DNA of 64,000 nucleotides, from positions 1-64,000 of the forward strand of contig NZ_FOEF01000009.1 of the NCBI RefSeq assembly GCF_900110575.1, in the 5' to 3' direction. The position numbers and the translations under genes are program-made. The notes below the pieces were generated by a model. That model did no database searches. It was not told the DNA's origin and worked only from the letters and a program-made list of their open reading frames with translations. Shown here one piece after another: positions 1-9,358 of the stretch. Numbering within the stretch: the stretch's first letter is position 1; each line of letters starts with the position of its first letter. The DNA comes from Amycolatopsis saalfeldensis. Its GTDB lineage: Bacteria > Actinomycetota > Actinomycetes > Mycobacteriales > Pseudonocardiaceae.

Positions 1-270
1 TTTCGGGGACATGCCGTTTCTGGAGTTCCCGGAACCGTTCCCGGCAGGGTCTCCTTTCTCGTATCCGAGATGATGGGTCATTTCAGCGTCCAGTGCTCGT
101 TCGAGCACCGCCTTGGTCATCTCGTTCAGCAATTCTTGCGCGCCCAGCGCCCCGCCATTCGCATACGCGTCTTTCACCAGCGCATCAAGCGTTTCCGACG
201 GCAACACCCGAGCGAGTGCTTCGCCGGCCGCGGCACCCGCAGCCCGATCAGGCGATGTGTTCTCAGTCAC
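1..270 (-). CDS. IS256-family (mutator-type) transposase, N-terminal fragment
   Basis: From a GTG at 270 an open frame of 90 codons runs off the left edge, so only the N-terminal part is visible and the DDE catalytic domain lies outside. Residues 56-74 read [19 protein letters not shown] and are followed by a GNSRNG segment; this is the conserved N-terminal block of IS256/mutator transposases. An AAAGG ribosome site lies 8 nt before the GTG. The start overlaps the stop of the interrupted membrane-protein gene as GTGA. The protein would cut and move the element by the copy-out mechanism of the family. Whether the full gene is intact cannot be judged from here. Confidence 0.88.
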   Translation of the reverse strand, partial: MTENTSPDRAAGAAAGEALARVLPSETLDALVKDAYANGGALGAQELLNEMTKAVLERALDAEMTHHLGYEKGDPAGNGSGNSRNGMSPK

Positions 271-350
271 AGATAGAGCCTTTCTGGGTCGCCGTCAGCG
301 ATCCCGATCTTGGTCCATCCGTGGCTTACACGGTTGTCATGACACGGCCC
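1..350 (-). mobile_element. End of an IS256-family insertion sequence (partial)
   Basis: The left edge holds the transposase start and 5' leader of an IS256-type element that continues outside the window. The outer end is not defined exactly. The host gene loses family resemblance near 345-355, and on the minus strand the element side begins around GGGGCCGTGTCATGACA. The other end, and therefore the inverted repeat and target duplication, cannot be seen. Confidence 0.6.
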
Positions 351-1040
351 CTCCGGACGTTCCGTCGCGTGCAGGTCCGCGCGGGCCCGGGTGACCAGGG
401 CCTCGCCGGCCGAGGTGGGGCGGTGGCGGCGCTTCCAGCGGCGAGCCGAGCGCGCCACGAAAGTCAGCACCAGCGCGACGAACACCAGCGCGACGAGCCC
501 GCCCACCGGACGGCCGAGCGCAACGCCGTTCACCCCCCGCACCACCCCGACCACCAGGAGCAGCACCCACAACAGGGAGACGGCGGTCCGGGCCTTCGCC
601 ACACCGCCCTCGGCCATGAGCAGGCCTCGCCGGTCCAGGTCCGCCTCGATGTCTTTCACCGCGCGGGAATCCACTGTCCGGTACCGCAGCTCGTTGGTCG
701 TCAGGCTCCTCCCGGCCTCGTTCGCGGCACCGTGGACGGCTCGCTCCAGCGGCTCCTGCGGGGCCGGGCCGGCCGCGCTGAGCTGGCGGTAGCTGTTCAA
801 GCGCAGCAGGCCACGCTCGACCAGCGCCGCGATCGCCGCGTCGACGGCGCGCGGGGCGCCGCCCGCAAGGTAGGCCAGCTGGTAGACGCCCGGCATCGAG
901 CCGTCGTGCGCGGCGGGCGCCGAACGGGCGCGCGCCCGCACCATGGCGGGCAAGACGAGCTGCACGACCAGCAACAGCGCCAAAGCCAGCCCGTACAGCA
1001 CCAGGAACTGCGGTCCCGAGATACCCCACGGCTCGCTCAT
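267..1040 (-). CDS. TIGR04222-type membrane protein, 3' end replaced by IS256 sequence
   Basis: The frame encodes 257 aa. A membrane segment lies near residues 11-34, followed by a cytoplasmic region with the family pattern of short motifs ([22 protein letters not shown], here cited as its YLAGG and AAIAAL blocks). Two further membrane helices lie near residues 152-196. Family likeness stops at about residue 225, after [19 protein letters not shown]. The last 30 or so codons read into the insertion sequence and end inside its leader. The normal C-terminal part, including the Cys/Gly tail seen in the neighbouring paralogue, is missing. I infer a truncated, probably non-functional product. It lies 99 nt downstream of the intact paralogue, in the same direction, as if once co-transcribed. 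The molecular function of the family is not known to me. Confidence 0.7.
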   Translation of the reverse strand: MSEPWGISGPQFLVLYGLALALLLVVQLVLPAMVRARARSAPAAHDGSMPGVYQLAYLAGGAPRAVDAAIAALVERGLLRLNSYRQLSAAGPAPQEPLERAVHGAANEAGRSLTTNELRYRTVDSRAVKDIEADLDRRGLLMAEGGVAKARTAVSLLWVLLLVVGVVRGVNGVALGRPVGGLVALVFVALVLTFVARSARRWKRRHRPTSAGEALVTRARADLHATERPEGPCHDNRVSHGWTKIGIADGDPERLYL

Positions 1041-1139
1041 CGTGCGCCTCCCTCGTCGTCTGGGTTGGTGGACCCTGCTGGTCCGTTTCGCCCGTTCGGG
1101 TCGGCAGAACTGACGGCCCCGGGCGCTCGCGGGTTCCGG

Positions 1140-2096
1140 CTAACTGCTGCCGCCGCCGCATCCACCACCCCCGCCACAGCCGGCGCCGCCACCGCAGCCC
1201 GACCCGCCGCCGCAGCCGGAGCCACCACAGCCGGAGCCGCAGCCGGAACCGCCGCCGCAGCCGGAGCCGCCCCACGAAGACCCGGCGATCCACGCGCCAC
1301 CCGCACCGGCCGCGTAGCCGGCTCGCGCTCGGCCTCGCCTCGGAGCGGGCGGGGCCACGGTGCCGCGGCTGAGCGCGACCCGGATGTCGCGGTCCGGGTA
1401 GTTGGCGAGCCCGCCGATGGCGACCGCGCCGGCCGCACCGGTGACCAGGCTTTTGTCGTCCCAGCCGGCGGTCGCGGCGGCGCGGCCCGCCTCGGTGGGC
1501 CGAGGCCCCTTGGCGCGGGTGGCTTGCGCGAGCGCGGTCGCCGCCAGCACGAGGGTCACGGCGGCGGCGATCAGCAGGTAACCGGCGAACGTCCCGCGCA
1601 CCAGCTCGACCAGGAACCAGGCCAGACCGGCGGCGAGCAGCGCCGACTCCACGATCAGGGCGCGCTGCCAGGCTTTCCGCACCGGCGCTTCGTCGACGAG
1701 GAAGCCTTGCGCGACCAGTTCTCCGGTGAGTGCTTCCATCGCCGGGCCGCGTGACAGCTCGCCGATCACCCCGGTCACGCCGGACCGGAGGCCGATGATC
1801 GCCGCGGCCTCGCGGCCGAGCGGGTCGGCGGGGGCGAGCGGGGTCAGGTGCAGCCGTCCGCCGCTGTCGACGCGGACCTGCTCACGCTCGATCATCCCGG
1901 CCACCACCGTCTGGCCGACGCGGACCGGGCCGCCGGTCAGCATCGCGACGTGCGCGAGCGACCGGAGCCGAGGCGCCTCGTGGCCGCCGCGCCGGGCCTG
2001 GCGGCCGCGGGCGAACACACGGAGCAGAACGAAGAAACCCAGCAAAATACTTGCGGCAGCGAAGATCGCGCCGTCGATTCCCCAATTCCCGAACAT
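1140..2096 (-). CDS. TIGR04222-type membrane protein with Gly/Cys-rich C-terminal tail
   Basis: The product has 318 aa from the ATG at 2096, which has GGGGAGG about 7 nt upstream; a further in-frame ATG at 2132 is less well placed. An N-terminal helix (residues about 5-25) is followed by a soluble stretch with HVAMLTGG and AAAIIGL motifs, then two adjacent helices near residues 150-190. The last 45 or so residues are almost only Gly, Ser and Cys, with seven Cys in SGCGGG-type repeats. The layout matches the TIGR04222 family of actinobacterial membrane proteins, whose function is unestablished. The tail looks like a metal-binding or post-translationally modified segment (inference). It is the upstream member of a tandem pair whose second copy has lost this tail to an insertion. 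Confidence 0.72.
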   Translation of the reverse strand: MFGNWGIDGAIFAAASILLGFFVLLRVFARGRQARRGGHEAPRLRSLAHVAMLTGGPVRVGQTVVAGMIEREQVRVDSGGRLHLTPLAPADPLGREAAAIIGLRSGVTGVIGELSRGPAMEALTGELVAQGFLVDEAPVRKAWQRALIVESALLAAGLAWFLVELVRGTFAGYLLIAAAVTLVLAATALAQATRAKGPRPTEAGRAAATAGWDDKSLVTGAAGAVAIGGLANYPDRDIRVALSRGTVAPPAPRRGRARAGYAAGAGGAWIAGSSWGGSGCGGGSGCGSGCGGSGCGGGSGCGGGAGCGGGGGCGGGSS

Positions 2097-2181
2097 AGGT
2101 CCGCCCTCCCCAGTAGCGTGCCGTTGTCCCATTTTGCACGCTTCGGGGAGGGCGGGCAGTCCGTCCGGCCTTAAGTTTGGG

Positions 2182-2634
2182 TCAAGCCTCGGCCCCGGGA
2201 ACCGGGACGAGCTTCATGGAGATCGAGTTGATGCAGTAGCGCTGGTCGGTCGGCGTTTCGTAGCCCTCGCCCTCGAAGACGTGCCCGAGGTGACTGTGGC
2301 AGGAGGCGCAGAGCACCTCGATGCGCCGCATGCCCATGGCCCGGTCCTCGCGCAGCAGCACGGCGTCGGAGTCGGCCGGGTCGTAGAACGACGGCCAGCC
2401 GCAGTGGCTCTCGAACTTCGTGTCGCTGCGGAAGATCTCGGCCCCGCAGGCGCGGCACTCGTAGACGCCGGTGGTCTTGGTGTCGGTGTACTCGCCGACG
2501 AACGGTTGCTCGGTGCCGGCCTGGCGGAGCACGGCGTACTCCTCGGGGCTCAGCTCCGCGCGCCACTCCTGCTCGGACTTCACCACGCGGGGCGTGGTGC
2601 CGACGACGGGTTTCATACCTTTCACGAACCCCAC
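2182..2634 (-). CDS. msrB: Peptide-methionine (R)-S-oxide reductase MsrB
   Basis: This 150-aa enzyme reduces the R epimer of methionine sulfoxide in proteins, using thioredoxin as reductant. The MsrB fold is clear: zinc ligands in two CxxC pairs (C60/C63 and C109/C112), the SHCGWPSF block at residues 76-83, HLGHVFEGEG at 115-124, and the catalytic Cys134 in the RYCINS motif. The length is normal for a single-domain MsrB. The GTG at 2634 has GGGGG just upstream and follows the stop of the preceding gene by one base, which suggests coupling. An in-frame ATG at 2616 is an alternative start and would remove six residues. A thioredoxin gene lies in the same window at 13.7 kb. Confidence 0.95.
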   Translation of the reverse strand: MGFVKGMKPVVGTTPRVVKSEQEWRAELSPEEYAVLRQAGTEQPFVGEYTDTKTTGVYECRACGAEIFRSDTKFESHCGWPSFYDPADSDAVLLREDRAMGMRRIEVLCASCHSHLGHVFEGEGYETPTDQRYCINSISMKLVPVPGAEA

Positions 2635-2635
2635 G

Positions 2636-2959
2636 TTACCCCCGGAGGAAGGCGATCGCGTGCGCCACGATGTCCCATGCGGTGACGATCACGCCGAACA
2701 CGATGAGCACCGCGATCAGCGCGGACACCCAGTAGCGCAGGCCGCCGACGCGGCTGCTGGAATCGGCGAAATCGCCCATCTGGTCCAGGCAGGCCTCCAC
2801 CGTGAACGTCGGCCCGGTGCGCTCCATCCGGTCCAGGTGCGCGGCGAACGCGCGGGCCTCCGGGTCGTACGGGTCGAGCCCGACCAGGTCTTCGTGGAAA
2901 CGGGGATTCCAGCCCGGTGGCACAGCAGCGCTCTCGGCCATGGCACCACGGTAAGCCAT
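2636..2959 (-). CDS. Small membrane protein of unknown function
   Basis: The product has 107 aa, or 101 if the ATG at 2941 is used. A hydrophilic N-terminal part carries FHEDLVGLDPYDPEARAF, suggesting a conserved cytoplasmic region. It is followed by one strong hydrophobic helix near residues 78-98 (ALIAVLIVFGVIVTAW). I do not recognise a named family. The stop codon sits one base before the msrB start, so the two genes are probably co-transcribed and perhaps translationally coupled. A link to methionine sulfoxide repair is suggested only by this position. Confidence 0.72.
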   Translation of the reverse strand: MAYRGAMAESAAVPPGWNPRFHEDLVGLDPYDPEARAFAAHLDRMERTGPTFTVEACLDQMGDFADSSSRVGGLRYWVSALIAVLIVFGVIVTAWDIVAHAIAFLRG

Positions 2960-3011
2960 CGGGCCTGATCAGCACACTCCCGAAGCGGCCTGTGTCACTG
3001 GTTCGCCGCGA

Positions 3012-4832
<1,821 letters not shown>

Positions 4833-4865
4833 ACGAGTGTAGCGGTCGAGCGGGCGGGGCTGCCG

Positions 4866-5549
4866 TCAGCCAGTTGGTGCCGGCGCCGCGGCCTCTTCCG
4901 CTCCGGGCGCCGGCGAGCGCTTCTTCAGCACCCTGACCAGGCCGATGGCACCGGCGGCGGCGAAGACGCCGTAACAGACCAGAAGTGCGGGCGGCGTGTC
5001 GCCGGTCAGCGCGTCGCCGAGGATGACCACCGCGACCGTGCCCGGCACGCTACCCAGCGCGGTTCCCACCAGGTACGGGACCAGCCGCACGGACGAGACG
5101 CCGCACAGGTAGCTGAGCGGCGCGAAGGGGACCACGGGGATCAGGCGCAGCGAGGTGATCGCCAGCACGCCGCCGCCGGAGAGCCGTTCGTTGACCAGGC
5201 GGACCGGCGCCCGGTGCAGGTGCCGCGTGACCAGGTCGCGGCCCAGCAGCCGCGCCAGGCCGAACGACAGCCCGGCGGCGATCGTCGTCGCCACCAGCCC
5301 GATGGCGATCCCGGCCACGGAGCCGACGAGCAGCCCGGCGGCGAGGTTGAACACCGTCCGCGGGATCGGAGCCACCGTGAGCAGGGAGTACGCCAGCAGC
5401 AGGAGCAGCGGCGTCGCCGGGCCGGTCGCCGCGGCCCAGCGCCGGAGGTCGGCCGGACCGGGGATCGGCAGGAACACCGCGGCCGCCGCGAAGAGGGCGA
5501 GCACGGCGAGCGCGAGGATCAGCTTGGTTCGGCCGGACACCCTTTCCAC
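4866..5549 (-). CDS. TVP38/TMEM64 family (VTT domain) membrane protein
   Basis: The 227-aa product has an N-terminal helix near residues 8-25, a hydrophobic segment at about 47-63, then the VTT/SNARE-associated core. That core shows RTVFNLAAGLLVGSVAG, FGLARLLGRD, and the LRLIPVVPFAPLSYLCG block typical of DedA/TVP38 proteins. A last helix lies near the C terminus. Members are thought to act in lipid or ion transport; the substrate here is unknown. I start at the GTG at 5549, because further upstream the frame runs only through degenerate repeat DNA. A GTG at 5540 is the alternative and would have GGAAAGG too close to it. Confidence 0.82.
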   Translation of the reverse strand: MERVSGRTKLILALAVLALFAAAAVFLPIPGPADLRRWAAATGPATPLLLLLAYSLLTVAPIPRTVFNLAAGLLVGSVAGIAIGLVATTIAAGLSFGLARLLGRDLVTRHLHRAPVRLVNERLSGGGVLAITSLRLIPVVPFAPLSYLCGVSSVRLVPYLVGTALGSVPGTVAVVILGDALTGDTPPALLVCYGVFAAAGAIGLVRVLKKRSPAPGAEEAAAPAPTG

Positions 5550-5564
5550 GGTAGGGCACCGCGG

Positions 5565-5821
5565 TTCGCGAAGGGTTTCATGGTGGGGCAGTACTGGGTG
5601 GGCGAGGTTCCGGCGGCGGGGCGCGGTGGGTTTGCGCGGTGGGTGCCGCCGGTGTTCGCGAAGGGTTCGGTGGTGGGGCGGCGAGGGGTTGGCGAGGTTC
5701 CGGTGGTGGGGGCGCGGTGGGCATCGCCGGTATTTGCGAAGGGGGCCGTGATTTGCGAAGGGGGCCGTGGTCAGGGCGGCATGGGTTCGCGAGGTTGCGG
5801 TGGCGGGACGTTCGCGAAGTG
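5565..5821. repeat. Degenerate intergenic repeat block with TTCGCGAAGGG cores
   Basis: Between the TVP38-type gene and the polymerase gene lie several imperfect copies of a GGT-rich unit. Each contains the core TTCGCGAAGGG or TTTGCGAAGGG. Cores begin at 5565, 5655, 5733, 5752, 5786 (TTCGCGAGG) and 5811 (TTCGCGAAG). The centre TTCGCGAA is a perfect 8-bp palindrome. Between cores, GGCGAGGTTCCGG and GGTGGTGGGG recur. The whole 5550-5932 gap of 383 nt holds no gene I would accept. Confidence 0.6.
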
Positions 5822-5932
5822 CAGTAGGCACCGCTGGCGGAGGACCGGCGGCTCGCAGGAGTTCCGGTGCCGGGTGGCACCGCCGGTGTGCGAAGGCCGG
5901 GCACCCGCCGCTGATCCCGCTACGGTGGGCTC

Positions 5933-6955
5933 ATGCCCAAGAACGGCGATCCGGTCGAGTACCAGGTGGGGCCGCGCAAGGTCCGCGTTTCCAGTCCCGA
6001 CAAGGTCTACTTCCCGCAGCGCGGCATCACCAAGCGGCAGGTGGTGGAGTACTACCTCGCTGTGGCCGAGCCGTTGCTGCGTGCGATCGGGGAGCGGCCC
6101 ACCACGCTGAAGCGCTATGTCGACGGCGTCGAGGGTGAGTGGTTCTACGCCAAGCGCGTGCCGAAGGGCGCGCCCGACTGGCTCGAGACGGCCCGGATCG
6201 CGTTCCCGTCCGGCCGCACGGCCGACGAGGTCTGTCCTACCGAGGCCGCGGTGTTCGCCTGGGCGGCGAACCTCGGCACGTTCGACTTCCACCCGTGGCC
6301 GGTCCGGCGGTCCGATGTGGACCATCCGGACGAACTGCGCGTGGACGTCGACCCGCCCGATTCGGCGGGGTTCGACGACGCCGTGGCGGTGGCCCGCGTC
6401 GTGCGCGAGGTGCTGGCCGACGCCGGGCTCACCGGCTACCCCAAGACCTCCGGCGGCCGCGGGGTGCACGTGCTCGTGCGGATCCGGCCGGAGTGGGACT
6501 TCATCGCGGTGCGCCACGCCGTCATCGCGCTCGCCCGCGAGGTCGAGCGGCGAGCGCCGGAGCAGGCGACCGTCTCGTGGTGGAAGGAGGAGCGCGGCGG
6601 CCGCGTCTTCCTCGACTACAACCAGGCGGCCCGCGATCGCACCGTCGCCTCCACCTGGTCGGTCCGCGGCACGCCCCGCGCGACCGTCTCGACGCCGCTG
6701 ACCTGGGCGATGCTGGACGAGGTCCAGCCGGACGACTTCGACGTCCTGTCCGTCCCGGGCTTCTTCGCCGAGCACGGCGACCTCCACGCGCCCATGGACG
6801 AAACGGCGTTCGGCCTCGAAACGCTGCTGGAGTGGTACGAACGCGACGACCGTGACCTGGGCGGCGCGGAGTTGCCCTATCCGCCGGACTATCCGAAGAT
6901 GCCCGGCGAGCCCAAGCGCGTGCAGCCCAGCAAGGCGCGTCCCGACCCGGAGTGA
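5933..6955 (+). CDS. LigD-type polymerase/primase domain protein (NHEJ)
   Basis: This stand-alone 340-aa polymerase belongs to the archaeo-eukaryotic primase superfamily. Such LigD polymerase domains fill gaps and add nucleotides during non-homologous end joining with Ku and an ATP-dependent ligase. The metal-binding pair is Asp138 and Asp140 in RVDVDPPD, with the third acidic residue Asp228 in FLDYN. The KTSGGRGVHV block at 171-180 and GEWFYAKRVPKGAPDW at about 68-83 are typical of the family. No nuclease or ligase domain is fused. A separate ligase of the LigC/LigD type is at 18.7-19.8 kb, and no Ku gene is seen in the window. The ATG at 5933 gives the natural N terminus. Confidence 0.9.
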   Translation: MPKNGDPVEYQVGPRKVRVSSPDKVYFPQRGITKRQVVEYYLAVAEPLLRAIGERPTTLKRYVDGVEGEWFYAKRVPKGAPDWLETARIAFPSGRTADEVCPTEAAVFAWAANLGTFDFHPWPVRRSDVDHPDELRVDVDPPDSAGFDDAVAVARVVREVLADAGLTGYPKTSGGRGVHVLVRIRPEWDFIAVRHAVIALAREVERRAPEQATVSWWKEERGGRVFLDYNQAARDRTVASTWSVRGTPRATVSTPLTWAMLDEVQPDDFDVLSVPGFFAEHGDLHAPMDETAFGLETLLEWYERDDRDLGGAELPYPPDYPKMPGEPKRVQPSKARPDPE

Positions 6956-7179
6956 CGGGCCGACCGCCGACCGTGGTCACCCTCGGTGATCAACTGGTCC
7001 GGTGGTGCGAATTCACAACCCTCACGGCTGCATAACGTTCCCGCTGGTCAACGAATGGCGCGGGTACTGTTCTGCGGGCCCCGGGGAGGTCGGGGCCGGT
7101 TCAGGGCGTAACGGGCTGAGGTCGGCCCGCGACCTCGGACCGGAGTGCCCGGGTGCAGGCTGGAGGAGGGAGGCCGTTC

Positions 7180-7572
7180 GTGGACGACCTGATCGCGTTC
7201 CTGGCAGCACGGGTTGGCCAGCGCCAGGCGGTGATCATGCAGGCCGTGCGGAAGGCGAAGGACGGCGAACCGCTCAACCGCGGTGAGACGAAGGTCGCGG
7301 TGGAGCAGCGCGTGCGCGCGCTCGGCGACCTCGAGATCGACGTGGTCAACCAGATGATCAACGAGGTCGAGGCGACCCGCCGCATCATGCTCGCCCACCG
7401 CACCACGGTGTCCGAGAAGGTGCCCGGTTTTCCGCTCTACGGCAGCGAATACTGGTGCGAGACCTGTCACGTGCCCGGCGACGAGGCCGGCTCGAACTGG
7501 TGCCTGACGCTGCGCCTGCTTGCCCTGCCGTACGCCGACCACCCGGACTACAGCGAACGGTGGCGCCCGTAG
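7180..7572 (+). CDS. DUF6221-like protein
   Basis: The GTG at 7180 follows a GGAGGGAGG ribosome site by about 6 nt and gives a 130-aa soluble protein. It begins VDDLIAFLAARVGQRQ and contains the EVEATRRIMLAHR segment that is typical of DUF6221 proteins of actinomycetes. These are often described next to phage-like or accessory genes but have no known role. A CETCH pair of cysteines near residue 95 could bind metal, but I see no second pair. TACTGT at about 7063 may be the -10 element. The family assignment is by eye and only moderately sure. Confidence 0.72.
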   Translation: MDDLIAFLAARVGQRQAVIMQAVRKAKDGEPLNRGETKVAVEQRVRALGDLEIDVVNQMINEVEATRRIMLAHRTTVSEKVPGFPLYGSEYWCETCHVPGDEAGSNWCLTLRLLALPYADHPDYSERWRP

Positions 7573-7609
7573 CGGGAATCCGGCCTCCCGCAACGGTGTT
7601 GAACCCGGT

Positions 7610-8614
7610 GTGACGTACCGGATCTCCGTTCTCGACCGCTCGCCCGTCCGCCGTGGGCGGGGCACCGGGCAGGCGCTGCGTGACACGGTCGCGTTCGCCG
7701 GGGACATCGAGGCGCTGGGGTATCACCGGTTCTGGGTTTCGGAGCACCACGGCGTGCCCGGGGTCGCCGGGTCGGCGCCGACGGTGCTGGCCGCGGCCGT
7801 CGCGTCGGCCACCGGGCGGATCCGCGTGGGCACCGGGGGAGTGATGCTGCCCAACCACCGGCCGCTGGTCGTGGCGGAGCAGTTCGGGGTGCTCGACTCG
7901 CTGTTCCCCGGCCGGATCGACCTCGGGCTGGGCCGCTCGGTCGGCTTCACCGACGGCGTCCGCCGCGCGCTCGGGCAGGGCAAGGAGGCGGCCGACGAGT
8001 TCGGGGGCCAGGTGCGCGAGCTGCTCGCCTTCTTCCGCGGCGACCAGGCCGAATACCCGGGTGTGCACGCGATCCCCGCCGAGGGCCGTCGGGTGCCCGC
8101 GTTCCTGCTGGCCACCGGTTCCGGCGCCGCGCTGGCCGCGGAGCTGGGGCTGCCGCTGGTCATCGCGCCGGTGCGCGGCGAGCGCGTCCTGCTCGACGCC
8201 GTCGCCCGGTACCGCGACGAGTTCCGGCCTTCGGACCAGGCCGCGCAGCCGTATGTCGTCGTGTCGACAGCGGTGGCCGTCGCCGATTCCGCGGCGGCCG
8301 CGCGCCGGCTGCTCGTGCCGGAGGCATGGGCCACGGTCTACTCACGCAGCCACGGCGTCTTCCCGCCGCTTTCGCCGCCGGACGAAATCCTCGCCCTGGC
8401 GATGACCGACCGCGAGCGCGCCCGCCTCGACCAGACGCTCGCCGGACAGATCGGCGGCAGTCCGGAAGAGGTCGCGGACCGTCTCGGCGCGCTCGTCGAG
8501 AGCGTCGGCGCCGACGAGGTCCTGGTGAGCACGAGCACCTACGACCAGTCCGCCCGGGTCGACTCGTTCGCCGCCCTGGCGCGGGTGGCCGGGCTCGCTG
8601 TTCCCGCGGCGTGA
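7610..8614 (+). CDS. LLM-class flavin-dependent oxidoreductase
   Basis: The 334-aa product is a bacterial-luciferase-like monooxygenase that uses reduced flavin. The N terminus (YRISVLDRSPVRRG) and the blocks YHRFWVSEHHG, RIRVGTGGVMLPNH and FPGRIDLGLGRSVG are standard for the MsnO8-like group of this family. The substrate cannot be told. The GTG at 7610 is chosen because the protein otherwise gains 30 residues of non-family sequence; it has no good ribosome site. The gene ends just before the remnant of a P-loop gene that comes from the other strand. Confidence 0.88.
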   Translation: MTYRISVLDRSPVRRGRGTGQALRDTVAFAGDIEALGYHRFWVSEHHGVPGVAGSAPTVLAAAVASATGRIRVGTGGVMLPNHRPLVVAEQFGVLDSLFPGRIDLGLGRSVGFTDGVRRALGQGKEAADEFGGQVRELLAFFRGDQAEYPGVHAIPAEGRRVPAFLLATGSGAALAAELGLPLVIAPVRGERVLLDAVARYRDEFRPSDQAAQPYVVVSTAVAVADSAAAARRLLVPEAWATVYSRSHGVFPPLSPPDEILALAMTDRERARLDQTLAGQIGGSPEEVADRLGALVESVGADEVLVSTSTYDQSARVDSFAALARVAGLAVPAA

Positions 8615-8617
8615 AAT

Positions 8618-8696
8618 CCTTGGGCGGTAACGCTTTCCGTGGCCAGACGACGTCCGTCTTGCCCGCGCCGAAGGTGCCCTCGAGTCAGATGATCAT
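8618..8696 (-). pseudogene. Remnant of a P-loop (AAA-type) ATPase gene
   Basis: The ATG at 8696 overlaps the stop of the leftward MDMPI-like gene as ATGA. It reads M-I-I-stop and then, in the same frame, LEGTFGAGKTDVVW. This matches the start of small actinobacterial ATPases of the MIIWL-GTFGAGKTT type, with the expected Trp codon TGG changed to TGA. Family likeness ends after about 15 codons, and the frame meets the end of the oxidoreductase gene. I infer a decayed gene of which only the first codons survive. No product is expected. Confidence 0.45.
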
Positions 8697-9325
8697 CCGA
8701 GTGTCACCGCGGTGAAGCCGCCCCACGAGGCCGGAACGGGGGCGCGGCCGGTGGCCACCAGCAGCGCCTCGTGGTCGGCCACCCCGGCCGGAAAGGCTTG
8801 CCCCGTCACCTTTTCCACCATCGCCCGGGTGGCGGCGGCGGTCTCCGGCGGCGGTCCGTCCACTCCGGACAGATGCCGGACCAGGTCGAGGTGGTGCAGC
8901 GTCGATTCGACCACGTACACCGCCAGGTAGTCCGCGACCGTGAACACCTCGTCGCAGGTCTCGACGCGGGCGGCCGGGTCCGCGGCGGCCGCGGCGCGCC
9001 CGGCGGCGACGGCGAGGTCGTCGAAGTGGTGGGCCAGCCGGTCCAGGTCGGCGTACGCGGCCGCGCCGCGGCGGACGAACGCCGATTCCGGGTCGGTCCC
9101 CGTCGGCTGATCCGAGGGCTGCCAGTACGTCACCGCGTCGCGGGTCGCCGGCGCTTCGGTGGTCGAGGCGAGCGTGATCAGGACGTCCTGCGCGTCGATG
9201 ACCAGGTGGAACACCAGGTCCTGGACGAGCCAGCCGGTGCAGCCCGACGGCGTGACCCACTGGCCGCCTTCGAGCGCGTGGACGGCTTCCTGAAGGGCGC
9301 CCCAAGCGCGCGGGAAAAGATCCAC
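8693..9325 (-). CDS. Maleylpyruvate isomerase / DinB-like (MDMPI) protein
   Basis: The 210-aa protein has the four-helix layout of the MDMPI N-terminal and DinB-like families. Conserved patches are PSGCTGWLVQDLVFHL near residues 26-41 and ESTLHHLDLVRHLSG near 139-153, whose histidines would carry the metal site. Many members work with mycothiol, the main thiol of actinomycetes; the reaction here is unknown. The GTG at 9325 is only 6 nt from a TAAGGT -10 element, so the transcript is probably leaderless. The downstream partner, a P-loop ATPase, survives only as a fragment. Confidence 0.82.
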   Translation of the reverse strand: MDLFPRAWGALQEAVHALEGGQWVTPSGCTGWLVQDLVFHLVIDAQDVLITLASTTEAPATRDAVTYWQPSDQPTGTDPESAFVRRGAAAYADLDRLAHHFDDLAVAAGRAAAAADPAARVETCDEVFTVADYLAVYVVESTLHHLDLVRHLSGVDGPPPETAAATRAMVEKVTGQAFPAGVADHEALLVATGRAPVPASWGGFTAVTLG

Positions 9326-9331
9326 AGCCGC

Positions 9332-9337
9332 ACCTTA
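9332..9337 (-). promoter_or_regulatory. -10 element TAAGGT for a leaderless MDMPI transcript
   Basis: On the minus strand TAAGGT is followed by six bases and then the GTG start at 9325. This spacing would place the transcript start at or next to the start codon. No ribosome-binding sequence is present, which agrees with a leaderless message. Confidence 0.5.
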
Positions 9338-9358
9338 TCGAGCGCGGCCAAGCCGTTT

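Noticed and set aside
5565-5821. CRISPR array
   Set aside because: Core spacing is irregular, the units are degenerate, spacers are not of even length and no cas genes are present.
4866-5831. A longer N terminus for the TVP38-type protein
   Set aside because: The extra 94 codons pass through the repeat block and give a His/Pro/Arg-rich sequence without membrane or family features.
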